This document shows, one piece after another, positions 10,749-21,500 of a DNA stretch of 64,000 nucleotides; the stretch's first letter is position 1, and every line of letters begins with the position of its first letter. This DNA is from Aplectana chamaeleonis (Eukaryota; Nematoda; Chromadorea; Rhabditida; Cosmocercidae). The translations under genes and the position numbers were made by a program. Below the pieces are notes generated by a model that did not search any database, was not told the origin of the DNA, and saw nothing but the letters and a program-made list of their open reading frames with translations. The DNA is taken from NCBI GenBank assembly GCA_029168955.1, contig JAPDOI010000368.1, positions 124,001-188,000 on the forward strand, written 5' to 3'.

Positions 10749-11452
10749 TTCAAAGACACAGTCCAAGTTCAGGGGTAATTTTTGATTTGATACTCCGGCC
10801 GCCGAGCATAGCAACCCTGAAAAGAGCGAAATCTCAAATCGCTCAATAAAGCGAGAAAAATTGAGGAATAATCGACCACGCCCTCATGACAGAAAAGGAA
10901 GGTGACGCCCACCGACAAGCTTCCTATCTCAGTAGGGAAGAGAAGCGCTATTGAGTTTATTCAAAATTCATGTTCTCCCACATGACTTCGGTCTGGCTTT
11001 ATATTGTAACCTGCTCCAAAACCATGGCTGCGAATAATGAGGAAAAACAATCTAGAGACGACGTTCAAATTCAAAATTTTGGAGGTTCCATGAGTCCGTT
11101 CGTAGTGAGTTCTGAGCGATTCTGGGGATAACATCTCGCCGACGCCTGAATGATGTTTGCATGTGTTTAAGTTGCTAGTTGGCATTGCGAAAATCAACCT
11201 TTCTAGATTCTATAGGCTGAACCGCTCGAGGACTAGGAGAAGCAAGCTCAAGATTTCATGTGCAGCTCCAAAGGGCAATATTAGAGCCTGTACCTTTACT
11301 TGTAGAGCCGGATCAACTTTTGTCTCCCCTAACCTAGATATTACACCGGTACCAGTACCTTCTGCTTTGTGGAGTGCTATTGTGTTTCTAGGTCCACATG
11401 GAGAAAAAAAACAGTATATGTCCTTTTTTATCCAGTGCATGTTCTATGCAGT

Positions 11453-12732
11453 CAGGGAAAAGGAAAGGCAGCCCTGCCGACTGTGTCAATTACCGGCCTA
11501 TACGACTACTCTCTCATAGCATGAAGATATTCGAGCGAATAATCGATGGTCGCATTCGAGAAATTGTGAAGCTGTCCAGTAACCAGTGTGGCTTTGTTTC
11601 CTCTTGTGGCACCACCGATGCCATACACGCCGCAAGACTCCTGGCTGAGAAGCATCGGGAGAAGAAGGAACCGCTTCATTTTGCTTTTATCGATTTGGAG
11701 AAGGCCTTCGATCGTGTTCCGCATGAGGTTATCTGGTATGCCCTGCGAGTGCATTCTGTGCCTGAAGAACTCATTGAGTGGGTGCGAGCTCTCTACAACG
11801 ACCCAAGGAGCCGCGTACGAGCTGCCGCTGGGACGTCGAAAGAATTTCCGATTTCAGTGGGTGTGCACCAAGGCTCGGCCCTATCCCCACTGTTGTTTGT
11901 CATTGTTATGGATGCAGTCACGAAAGACCTGCAGAAGCCGGCACCGTGGACGTTGCTGTATGCGGATGATGTGATGCTGGTATCCGAGGACAAAAACGAT
12001 CTCGAGCAACAAGCACAGGCCTGGAGTGACCGTCTTGCGCAGTTCGGCCTTCGACTAAACGTCAGGAAGACCGAATATTTGACAACCGACGCAAATGAGC
12101 TCGGCAGTATAAGAATAAATGGCACGAATCTACCGCGTACGGACACTTTCAAGTATCTTGGATCGACAGTTACTGCTGACGGCGGCATTGTTCATGAGAT
12201 AACTGCCCGTATCAATGCTGCTTAGTCTAAGTGGCGCTCAACAACCGGTGTCTTATGCGATAAGAAGATTCCTGATCACCTGAAGTCCAAAGTGTACAGG
12301 TCTGTAATACGACCTGTTGCACTCTATGGAGCTGAGTGCTGGCCAGCGACCAAGGAGGCAGAACGTCGTCTGAGTGTCATGGAAACGAAAATGCTGCGAT
12401 GGAGCCGCGGCATCACCCTTCTCGATCATGTTTCCAATGAAGACATCCGGAAGCGATTTGGTGTTGCTCCCATTGCTGAAAAGCTACGAGAATCAAGATT
12501 GAGATGGTATGGTCATGTTCTGCGTGGCAAAGACGATTCCGTTCGAAAGATCGCTCTTGATTTAGAAGTCCATGGCAGGAGACCGAAAGGACGTCCGAAG
12601 CAGCGCTGGCTGGACACATTGCACAACGATCTGAAAGCTGCTGGCTTACATCCCGATCAGGCGCACGATCGAGAAAAGTGGCGCCAACGAACCATTCATC
12701 CGGACCCTGCAAGGAAGCGGGACAAACGCTAA
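11453..12732 (+). pseudogene. Reverse transcriptase of the RTE-like element, one nonsense codon
   Basis: Encodes the fingers and palm of a non-LTR reverse transcriptase: NYRPIRLLS, AFIDLEKAFDRVPHEV (motif A, catalytic Asp), GVHQGSALSPLLF (motif B), LLYADDVML (motif C, FADD/YADD box) and FKYLGS. The C-terminal domain has YGAECWP, RLRWYGHVLRG and GRPKQRW. A single in-frame TAG at 12223-12225 interrupts it, most simply a Trp TGG to TAG change because the frame continues unchanged to a TAA at 12730-12732. No frameshift was seen. Confidence 0.9.
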
Positions 12733-12746
12733 AGAAGAAGAAGAAG
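11453..12746 (+). mobile_element. 5'-truncated RTE-like non-LTR retrotransposon
   Basis: The insertion is exactly bounded by a 14-base direct repeat (ATGTTCTATGCAGT at 11439-11452 and 12747-12760). It carries the reverse transcriptase from the middle of the domain to the C-terminus and ends with a (GAA)n-like tail typical of RTE-type elements. The endonuclease part is missing, as expected from incomplete reverse transcription. Intact target duplications indicate a rather recent insertion. Confidence 0.9.
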
Positions 12747-12925
12747 ATGTTCTATGCAGTTACTTGTATTTGCACATAGTACTTGTAGTATCGATGTTTC
12801 TTACGCTTGCCTTATGTGGCGTACTCAATAAATTAATAAAATAAATAAACACTGTGATCAGCGTGAAATTTTCTTCAAGATACGCAGGAAAACGAAAATT
12901 CGATTCATAGGTTGGGCCGTGCCTC

Positions 12926-14031
12926 TGAAGGCAGTTTTCAAAAGAATGCGTTGGCCACCATGTGTTACCAAAAACACGAAGAAACGTGGAGAAACGCACT
13001 CAAACGCCTTATTCCAGTGACATTATTCTCTGGCCTGGACTAGTTGTCCGGATGGATAAACATTGTTCACGGTGGTTGTTCCCGATGAAAAATGGGGCCA
13101 ATTGAAAATGGAAGAATATTCTAGGCAAAACAGAGCTGGATAGGGTCCGAAGGAAAGAGCAGAGCAAAAAAAAGTAGAGAATTGCAAACGACGGGTCCAC
13201 GAAAGATTCCATTGTCGCAGCGACCAGTTTCTGTAGGAGTAAAAAGACAGAGTGAGACTCTGAGAGAATCTTTCGAGCTATCACCGTGATGCTTCCGCGA
13301 TCCGCGATGATGCCGTGCTCGTCTCCCCTTCGTCCCGCGATCCGTGCCTGCTCCGCGCTAGTTACCCAATCGACCTATCCGTTAACTTTCTCGTTCTCGT
13401 ACCGTGATGGTACCGCGATCGTTTCCCCTCGGCTCCGCGCTCACATGCTGTGCAGATTTGTAAAACAGCGCGAGATACGGCACGGGCAACAACTTATAGC
13501 TTCGTGTTGATGTGATAGGCAACACCCTTTCGGCTGAAACACCGAGAGGGCATGGATGCGGTACGATCAGGGGTTGGGGCTGGCCGAATCGCGATCTTCC
13601 CGCGATAGTTCCGAGCTCAGTTCATCGCTGTTCCGCAATTCAACACCGCAAATACATAGATGTATAGACGCGATTCGCCCTCAGGTTGAAACTAGTAGAA
13701 TCGTTTCGTGATAGTTTCATACTCGATGCCTCGCAGTTCCGCGATGAAGCATCGCAGTAGTATTGATGAACGAGCGAGGTACGCTCTCGGTTTGAGAGTG
13801 GCAAAATCTCGCAATCGTTCCGCGATAGCCCCATGCTAGTATCCTCTCGGCCCCTACCAGAAACCGAGTAGATTCTATCCATGAACGGTCGCGGGAAATT
13901 CTCTCAGAGGAGTAAAGTATAACTTGCCCTTCTGGTGTGGTTTTTCCCCATTTCTTCTTAATATCAGTTCTACCCGGGGACCAAACAATCAATTTAGCGA
14001 TTAATCTGAAAATCAAAGATTATCTTCAAAG
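12926..14031 (-). mobile_element. Subfamily B element split by another insertion
   Basis: 12926-13245 and 13915-14031 align to the right and left halves of the intact element at 233-724. The break at about 13247 is filled by a CGCGAT-rich sequence. Confidence 0.65.
13250..13914. mobile_element. CGCGAT-rich insert with inverted ends
   Basis: Ends AGACTCTGAGAGAAT and ATTCTCTCAGAGGAGT are inverted. The inside has many TTCCGCGAT and TACCGCGAT units at irregular spacing. It sits inside the split subfamily B element. No coding sequence was recognised. Confidence 0.55.
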
Positions 14032-14510
14032 GCACAGTACACCCTCAGACATGAATTTTGTGATTCTCATTTGACTGTGTTGTAGGTACAACACTTGCCA
14101 AGTGCGAGATCTCAATTCCTTCGAATAAGCGAGATATAAGCGACCACCACAGGCCCGACCCCCTTCACTCACCACCAGAGGCCCGACCCCCTTCCAGATT
14201 TTCGACCTCGATATCGGCTGGATGGATGGATGAATTTCAACCGAGTCTACGTTCTGGAGTCCTTTACCGGCCCTTCTCATGATCCTGGCTCGCTTTCGTG
14301 CAACGGCTGCAAATGAAAGGAAATACAGGCCTAGGACAACACGTCCACCAACTTTTCGCCCTCAAGTAACAGGATTTTTTGAGGAGCCATAGCTCCTTTC
14401 GTAGAGGGTCTTGAACGATTCCAAAGATACCACTGTAATCAGGGTGTGACCGTTTCCAATATAAGCATGAAAGCTGAAAAAACAATTTTCTGGGTGTTCT
14501 GTGCCTTTAG
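14025..14510 (+). mobile_element. Inverted-repeat element, subfamily A-like
   Basis: Starts TTCAAAGGCACAG and ends TCTGTGCCTTTAGG. It abuts the 3' end of the 15.4-14.5 kb exons, so it may supply their stop codon or transcript end. Confidence 0.6.
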
Positions 14511-15372
14511 GTAAGACTATTCACAGTGGCGACGAGTACCGAACTTGCCCAGAAATTGGAAGAGCTGCTCTATGCGTAAGAAGGGGTTTTGAAAACGGAC
14601 GCTCACCAAAGTAAAAACCCTTCAGTCTCTCTGCATTTCAAGAATGCAAAGACACGCACATCCATGGCACAAGGTGACGACCACAATCGGTCATACTTGA
14701 CAAGCAAATATAGAGAATTCATAGAAATACGCAATAAAGCGACATAAGAAGATGTATTGGTGGAATTCGTGCAAGATGAGTTGAAGAGCGAAACCTCTTT
14801 CAATCTCAAAAACTTGCACAAAATAGGTTTTTTTTGATTAATGAATTACAGTGAAGGAAAACCTGGGCATGTAATTCTTTCATTGGGACGACAAGCTTTC
14901 AGGGAACTTTTGTGAAAGGATTTGTGGTAATAAGAACTTTTGAAGTAGCGCGAAAGTGCATTCAATGAAGTATTCCAGTCGATTGTAAAATACAGCCCAA
15001 TCAGAATGTCTATGTACTTGACCGCGTCAATATCCGGCCAAGCGTAACAAAAATAGCGATTGTGTCATAAGTGTTCTCGTTCCCGACACTTCACATTCCT
15101 CTTGTTTGAATAGATAATTTACAAGAATTTTCGGGCCTTATTGGTAATATTCTTCCAGGATATGACTCCAGGATACTTCTCACAAGAGTGGCTGCGAAAG
15201 GTGGAGCACATATAGAGTTCATAAAGTCTAGGGCATTTTTAAGAAGCTCTCGATTTTGGTTATCACCGCTTGCAAAGTGGTGGGCAGTGGTGACGTGCTT
15301 ATAACAGGTAACAATGAAGCCTCGACGAAAAGACCTCGTGCACAGAAGGTGATAATCGAAATCGAGAGCTCC
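14511..15372 (-). CDS. Exons of an unrecognised protein (perhaps the end of the 32-17 kb gene)
   Basis: Exon a, 15372-15123, follows the acceptor ACAATTTAG, gives 83 codons and ends at GTAAAT; it includes FRRGFIVTCYKHVTTAHHFA and LVRSILESYPGRILPIRP. Exon b, 14812-14697, joins in phase after GTGCAAG and ends at CAA|GTATGA; it includes IERGFALQLILHEFHQYIF. One or two short exons may follow before 14511 (donor GTGAGC at 14606, acceptor near 14570), where a TTAAAGGCA-type element begins. The protein looks helical. No family was recognised, and the last exons are uncertain. Confidence 0.5.
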
Positions 15373-16066
15373 CTAAATTGTCTCAGACTTTGTAGTTGGG
15401 TAACTCATGCTTAGCGGAGATTGAACAACACAACGGAGGATACATCCGTTCTCACTCATGAAATGCCAAAAAATTTTCTTCAACTTCTCAGAGGAAGATT
15501 AGACGAACTTGAAAATCTTCTTACAAAGCTTATTTTCCGTGAATGACCGAAAAACACCCACATGAAGGCAGCTTACAATTAGTCAATTGGAGAGGGCGGA
15601 TGACGGGCAGTGTGCTTGCGGTTCGCTGTGGAATAGCGGGCGAATAGGTAACATGGAGAATCATCCCCTGCCAATTGCCGGCGACCCGTCCGTTAACGAT
15701 TTATTTTGTTTCCGAATTCATCACAGAATATGAGGAGTTTAAAACATGACAGCGTTGATCGCCGTGATTACTATGCGCAATTCATATGATAGTCAGGACT
15801 TGATATTGCCAAACAATTAAAAACTACCCTGTGCCTAACAAGGGAAGTGTTTATGGAGGCAAACGCATCTGCGAAAAAGACTTGTATTGTTAGTATCTCT
15901 TGAACCTCCATAGCATACATAACTGCGCGGTAGCCCGCCCGGAGCGGTGGGCTTCAAGATGTTACAAGCCTAAAACCGCCGTTTTTTCCACCGTTTGTTT
16001 TTACCTTCCAAAACGAGCAGTAATCTTTCGAAAATCCTAAAACAAACCTCATAATCCGGAAAGCGC

Positions 16067-16476
16067 TTAAAGGCAGCATACACGCTCGCAAACATGGTCG
16101 AGATATCAGCATAAAACAACCCACAATGACGCTACACGAGTGAGAATTTGGCCCCGCCCTGTATCTGCCCGCCCCTGTATTTGCGTCCTCCTCCAAAACA
16201 GGGGGACTGGATCATTCCCATCGTCTTCGGTGTGTGTGGTTTATCTATTGTACCTATTCCACCACCCACAAACGTCACCGACGGTGGTAATGGTCCAGCA
16301 CCCCTGTTTTGGAGGAGAAGAGCAAATACAGGGACGGGGCCAAGTTCTCACTCGCATAGCGTCATTGGAGGTTGTTTTTGACGCTTCGAAATGCGTGGGC
16401 GTTGTGTTCGTTGCCATCCCATTCTAATTCCGTGGTTATCTCAATCACGCTTACAAGCGTGTATGCTGCCTTTAAA
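16067..16476. mobile_element. GCATACACGCTCG-subfamily element
   Basis: Ends TTAAAGGCAGCATACACGC and GCGTGTATGCTGCCTTTAA. The centre contains an inverted pair around CCCCTGTATTTGC, as in the copies at 6373 and 36834. Confidence 0.85.
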
Positions 16477-16795
16477 CAGCAGTTACGGCAAAATCATCCT
16501 AAAATCGTGTAAGGTTCTAAATGTGTTAATTTTTTCTTAGATTTGACTTGAAATTATCTGATGGGGGTTGTTTGGTGTGCCTATCACCATTTTGAAGTTT
16601 ATCTGTCGATTTTCCGAAGTTTTCGGCTTAATTCGTTCAAAGACTCCAATCGGGTGAAAATTTTAGGGCAAAACGCGACTTGCGGCGATTTCCGGAACGC
16701 TACGATAGAATGGGCTTAAAATGTTTTTAGGGGTAGTTTTGAGTCTACTTATCGACTTTCGAAAGCTCGGCAGTTCGGTAAAAGTCCCACAATTG

Positions 16796-17484
16796 ACTCA
16801 AAATTTCTATGCGGGGTTTCTTCGGGGCGCTGAATAGGAATTTAATGTCATTTGTTAATTTTCAAAATGCTGTGATAGGTTCTGATTCCTTAGTGACATT
16901 GTACAATACCGCCGCTATCTGTGGGTAAAAAATCGGCAAAGTGGGCAACTAAAGTATCTTTCGACCACAACTCGCCACAATGTGCTCCGTTTTCAATTTC
17001 GAAAACGCCGAAATGTACAGCATGTTGTGGTGTAGTTAATCGTGCGTAAATATCTTGGGAAATTTGGAAGGAACATTGTTTTCCAAGGTAAAATACATTT
17101 TCATTTTGACCATGCTAGAGATCGGGTTTGGTGGCTTTTGATCGAATGAGCTCGTGATCTTGTGATAACATTATCAAATTCATAACTAACCCAATCCTAA
17201 AAAAGCGTTTTCATTAATAAATTCCAATTTCTTCCCAAACAGTTAGATAGATTGTCCCGCGGAGAACATTTTGGTCCTTTAGAAATTGAAAACGGAGCAC
17301 CTTGAGGCGAGTTGTGGTTCAAAGACGCTTTAGTTGCCCTCTTTGCCCAATTCGCCCATTTTTACCCTTGGACAGCAGCGGTATTGTACCTACCGTATCC
17401 TAGAGTAAACTCAAAATTTTGGAAACTTGACCTCAAGTTTGTTTTCAGCACTCTAATTAAACCCTATATACAAGTTTTGAGCTG
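16796..17484. mobile_element. GCTCAAAAYTT inverted-repeat element
   Basis: Arms at 16796-17010 and 17270-17484 begin GACTCAAAATTTCTATG and end CAAGTTTTGAGC. A smaller relative with the same ends is at 43234-43467. No coding sequence. Confidence 0.65.
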
Positions 17485-17763
17485 AAAAATTTATTGCTTT
17501 TTTTAGAAAAAAAATTTTTCTCCTCAACACCCAAAAAATGCTTAATGGGTACCCTTGCTTTCTCGCGAAGCTCGAAAAACGCTTCTAACTTCTTGGAACC
17601 TGCAGCTCGGAGCGGGATACTTAGCAGTTTTACCATTGAGGTCCAAGAGAGACTAACAATACCAGTCGTTTCCGCAGATGCGTTTACATTTTTTAAAGGG
17701 GTTTGCAATTCTAGGTGGGTCAGAAGCGGAGCAGGCGTTTATGTAAGAGATGCGGAGTAGCTG

Positions 17764-18594
17764 TTATCTTTGCTCTTCAGGAGAAAGACATTGGGAATTA
17801 AATAGCTTTAAAGATTTCTTCAGAAACGTCTCTAGTTTTTGCGAAGTGAAGAGTGCTCCCTGCGACTGGGCACCGAGACGAAGAGTAGAGTAGAGGACAG
17901 CAGTACTGAATTTCCAAATAATCTGCTGCAGGACTTTGGAATGTCGGAATCCCTCAGAGAACTTCATTTGATTAGTAAGTCGAGATAATAAAACGAGTCG
18001 AGCAGACACGCGACCGTATGAATCATTAGAGGGAGGGGATCTTATAAGAAAGGAATATGATTAGTGTTCATGTTGGTTGGTTAATTACTCTCATTATAGG
18101 GAAAACTTTCTCTGCATTATTGAAAAAATCATCTTTGCAGCTTAGCGCTGTATATACACTAAATAAACAAGATTTTCTAAAATGGCAATAGGATTGATTG
18201 TCCGATGAATGAGAGCCGTATAGGAGTTGAAAGCTTACATAACGCGAGAAGGTAACGTTTTGCTAGGTGCTATTATGTATAATGGCCTATTTTAAGGGCC
18301 ATATAAGCTCCAGATTGGTCTTGCTGAGTGGAGCAATGTCTGAGGTGCGAGACGATTAACTCAGGTCCACACGCAGGTGATTTCCGGCATAGTTATTTCA
18401 TACATCGTTGTGAGTTTTTATTTTCTAGGAAAACGACAAACCACTTACGTAGGGTAAGAATCTTTAATTACAGATTTTTTTGTCTTCCTGGCGGATTTGT
18501 TGATCAGGATTATTGACATGTGCGATACGACAAAGTCGGTCTCTGCGAGTAAGCATAGCATTTAGTGATGTCCATTTCAATTCGTATATTATTT
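17764..18594 (-). CDS. Exons 18.6-17.8 kb, 3' part of the 32-17 kb gene
   Basis: Exon 18594-18472 (acceptor AAAACAG, donor GTAATT) encodes YELKWTSLNAMLTRRDRL and HVNNPDQQIRQEDKKI and joins in phase to the 20545-20454 exon. The region 18040-17764 after TTCTTATAAG stays open in two frames. One gives YPLPLMIHTVACLLDSFYYL and stops at 17966. The other runs to a stop at 17764-17766 and includes SEGFRHSKVLQQIIWKFST. Only the second is long enough to be convincing by length, but only the first agrees in phase. Confidence 0.4.
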
Positions 18595-21500
18595 CTGTTT
18601 TAGATTGCAGAATTTATATACATAGCACTACTGGAACGGAAGAAAGGGAGAAAAGTTTTTTCTTTTTTTTTTAACTTCGGTGGGGCTAATTGCGCAGTGA
18701 TGGCAATGACGTCGCGAAAATCGCTCACAACCCCTATACAACGGAGTCGTGTCTCATTAAAGGCAGTGTTCACGATAAAAACCGTTTTTCTTTTTTTTCC
18801 GCCTATCTTTAAAGCGGCCCCAAGCTGATTCCAATGATGTCTCTGCAATAGTACAAGACTTTCTGGGATCGGAGTTACGGTCCCTCAAAAGTTGAGCTAG
18901 GGAAGCATGGTGGACGAGTTGTCCGAGGCTTGTAACTTCCCTCTTTTGCAGCCGATGTATGCGAGCTGAACTGAGTAAAGAGATAAGTTTGGATTAAAGG
19001 GAAGAGCGGGGCTATTAATCGGAAACCATCGATCGTCTAACAATCTCGAACATTCATTTGTTCACGTCGGTGGGCGTGGAAAGTGCATCTGGGGTGTGGC
19101 GAGCTGACGGGTGTTCAACTTTGGGCCGTAGGGGACCGTTCTGAGCTCATTTTTTTAGCTTATCAACGTTAGGGTTGCGCTAGGCTCCGCAGCTGCCGAT
19201 ATCCACCAAAAAATCATACATGGTTTTTGGTGGAGGTGCACACTGCCTTCAAGAGTTGTCCAGATTCGAACGGCAAAGGATCGGTGGAAGACTTGTTCCG
19301 AACTTCTTTTTTTTTTCTCGGCATTCGAGGTTGGTGCACTGTAGGAACAAAGGAAAGATCAGACTGGGAAAGTGGGGAAATGGGAAGTACCACTTGAAAT
19401 ACACTGTGTGGAACTGGAAACTTTTCTCAGAAGGTGTGACCATCGGTTTCTTCTTGGGAATGCGACCTATTGCCAGTTTCTAAAGTTCGCTTGATGCGCT
19501 CTACATCAAGAGGTCCACTCCAAATTTTTTTGGAATGATAAAAAATTAATGGGTATTTTTTCCGAATTTTCGTTTTTTTAAGGGCAGCAGACACGCTCAA
19601 AAATGGTATCGATTTTATTACTTAAATCAAAGCTTTGGAGCTGGTTGTGTTGAGGACTGACGAAAAAACGCACGAAAACTGTGTGCAAATAGAGGAATAA
19701 CGGTTATTTTGTTATCAGGCGAAAGTGGACGAGTTTTACGGCGCGCGGTTGAAACAGCGAATATTAGCAACGAAACGGTTGAGATAGAGAAGCCGAGATA
19801 CTCTTATAGTCTGTACTGGAACGTTAACCTCGTTGGAAGCATCAAAAACAGCGAAAGGGACCGTATTAGTACTATCAATCTGGACGAGTTTGTATCTTGG
19901 GGTGGGGTTGCAGAACATTTTCGATTTGCATTGCTGAAATTTAGTAGTCTTGACTCGTTTTTGACGCTTCCAACGGCTTGAGCAGTCTACAAGGAGCCAT
20001 GCGACTTCAGAAACGTATTTATCTCAACGACTTTTTCGAGCGTGTCTGCTGCCTTTAAATTATAAAACTGAAATTTGATTGAGTTAAAAATAAATTTCTA
20101 GTCCCGCAAAACATATTGCTGTTTTTTTTCTAGAAGATTATATCTTAATTTTGTCAGAAACCCGAAAAGGACAAGCCGATCTCTCATAACACTTTGTATA
20201 TTTCAGAAACGGATTAGTTACCACTATGCAGACTGAGGCAGGAAATGTTGTTGCCTTACTACCTGAGCTAGCTTGAATCCCCTATATGTCACGAAAAACA
20301 CTATTGTTGAGACTTTTGCCGTGAGAGAAAATCAACTACCTTACTTCCTGTAATTCAACACACGGATGTACGATTTTTGAACCTCTGCTGGAATTGGGCG
20401 GGGCTTATTTGGAAGATTGTGTTTAAATACAGGAGGGTGGTCTAAATTTCAACCAAGATTTGCAGTTGCAGTTGATATAAGAGAGCAGCGTGTACTATCA
20501 AATAAAAAAGCCGCCAATAACTCATGGGAATCTACTTCGAGAACTCTGAGAAAGAGAGGGATGGATACCTCATGCAGTACCAGCGAAAAAATACCATGCA
20601 GAGGGGTATGTTTGCATAGGTTCGAGAATGTGTCGTTTTGGCCAACATCAATGGCAGGGCCGGGCAGACCGTTGCTGGTACCTCCAATATGATAAGCTTC
20701 GACTCTCTCACTTGGTGATCAAAATTTTCGAAAAATGTCGAGAATTTTTATGTTACCCAGATATTTTTTCCAGAAAATTATCGGAAATATTTGAAATTTG
20801 TAGACTTTTCAACCTTTCGTCGGAAGTTTTAGTCCCTCCCACTCTCCCGAAAAAGGAATTACAGTTCTTTTGAGAGTTTCACATTCCCACCTCCGCAGTA
20901 CCGTAGGAGAGTGAACCTTTGATGCCGCGGTGAGGAACGGAAGCGGGAACACGGTCGGTCGGAAATCGCTCGACGCAGGTTAGAATCCTGTTTGTGCGCA
21001 AGTTTTGCGTGCAACTCAGCACTTTTTAATAATCTGTATCGGTTTGTAATGCCCTTTAAAACAGCGTAGACCTCGAACTGCCATAAAATACTCTCGAGAA
21101 TATCATCAAATTTCGAATCCTACGCTTAACTGGATTTATTGCCGGAATTAGATAACCAGATCATACCCAATGATGGGTGAGTGCTGATGTGCCACACACC
21201 GTTGTGTGGGACGAGTGCCAGAGTAGGGCGCAAGATGGGGTAAGTGGGAGCATGCTCGCTCGGAAAGTGTTCGATTCAGGTTGGAATCCTGCGTGTGCTA
21301 GACAGTTTTGAGTGCGACTCAGCACTCTTGTGGTAACCCGGGTGTGAAGGATGCGCTCATCCTGAGGAAAGAAAGTGGACACAACTATTTTCAGGAATGG
21401 CCCATCACAGAATCCTTTGATTAGGGGGAGGCTCTAATAGAGAGAGTATTCTATTTTTCGCCCTCTGCAGAAGGAGGGGTTTACTTACAAGGGAATGACC

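Larger units (their letters stand above)
10749..12929. mobile_element. TTAAAGGCA-superfamily element broken by a retroposed insert
   Basis: The left end TCAAAGACACAGTCCAAG and the right end GTGCCTCTGAAGG match subfamily ends seen intact at 41446-42160. The element is interrupted from about 11132 to 12849 by a sequence with an AATAAA-like, A-rich 3' end (AATAAATTAATAAAATAAAT), and the RTE copy is inserted inside that insert. Flanks on both sides align with the intact copy. Confidence 0.65.
15820..17710. mobile_element. 1.9-kb long-inverted-repeat segment
   Basis: 15820-15970 is inverted relative to 17560-17710 (for example AAACGCATCTGCG and CGCAGATGCGTTT). Between them lie two younger elements (16067-16476 and 16796-17484). 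Arms are diverged, so the outer element is old. Confidence 0.55.

Noticed and set aside
14627..14820. Plus-strand exon reading FVQDELKSETSFNLKNL
   Set aside because: It contains an in-frame TAA, and the minus-strand exon 14812-14697 has matching phase with 15372-15123.
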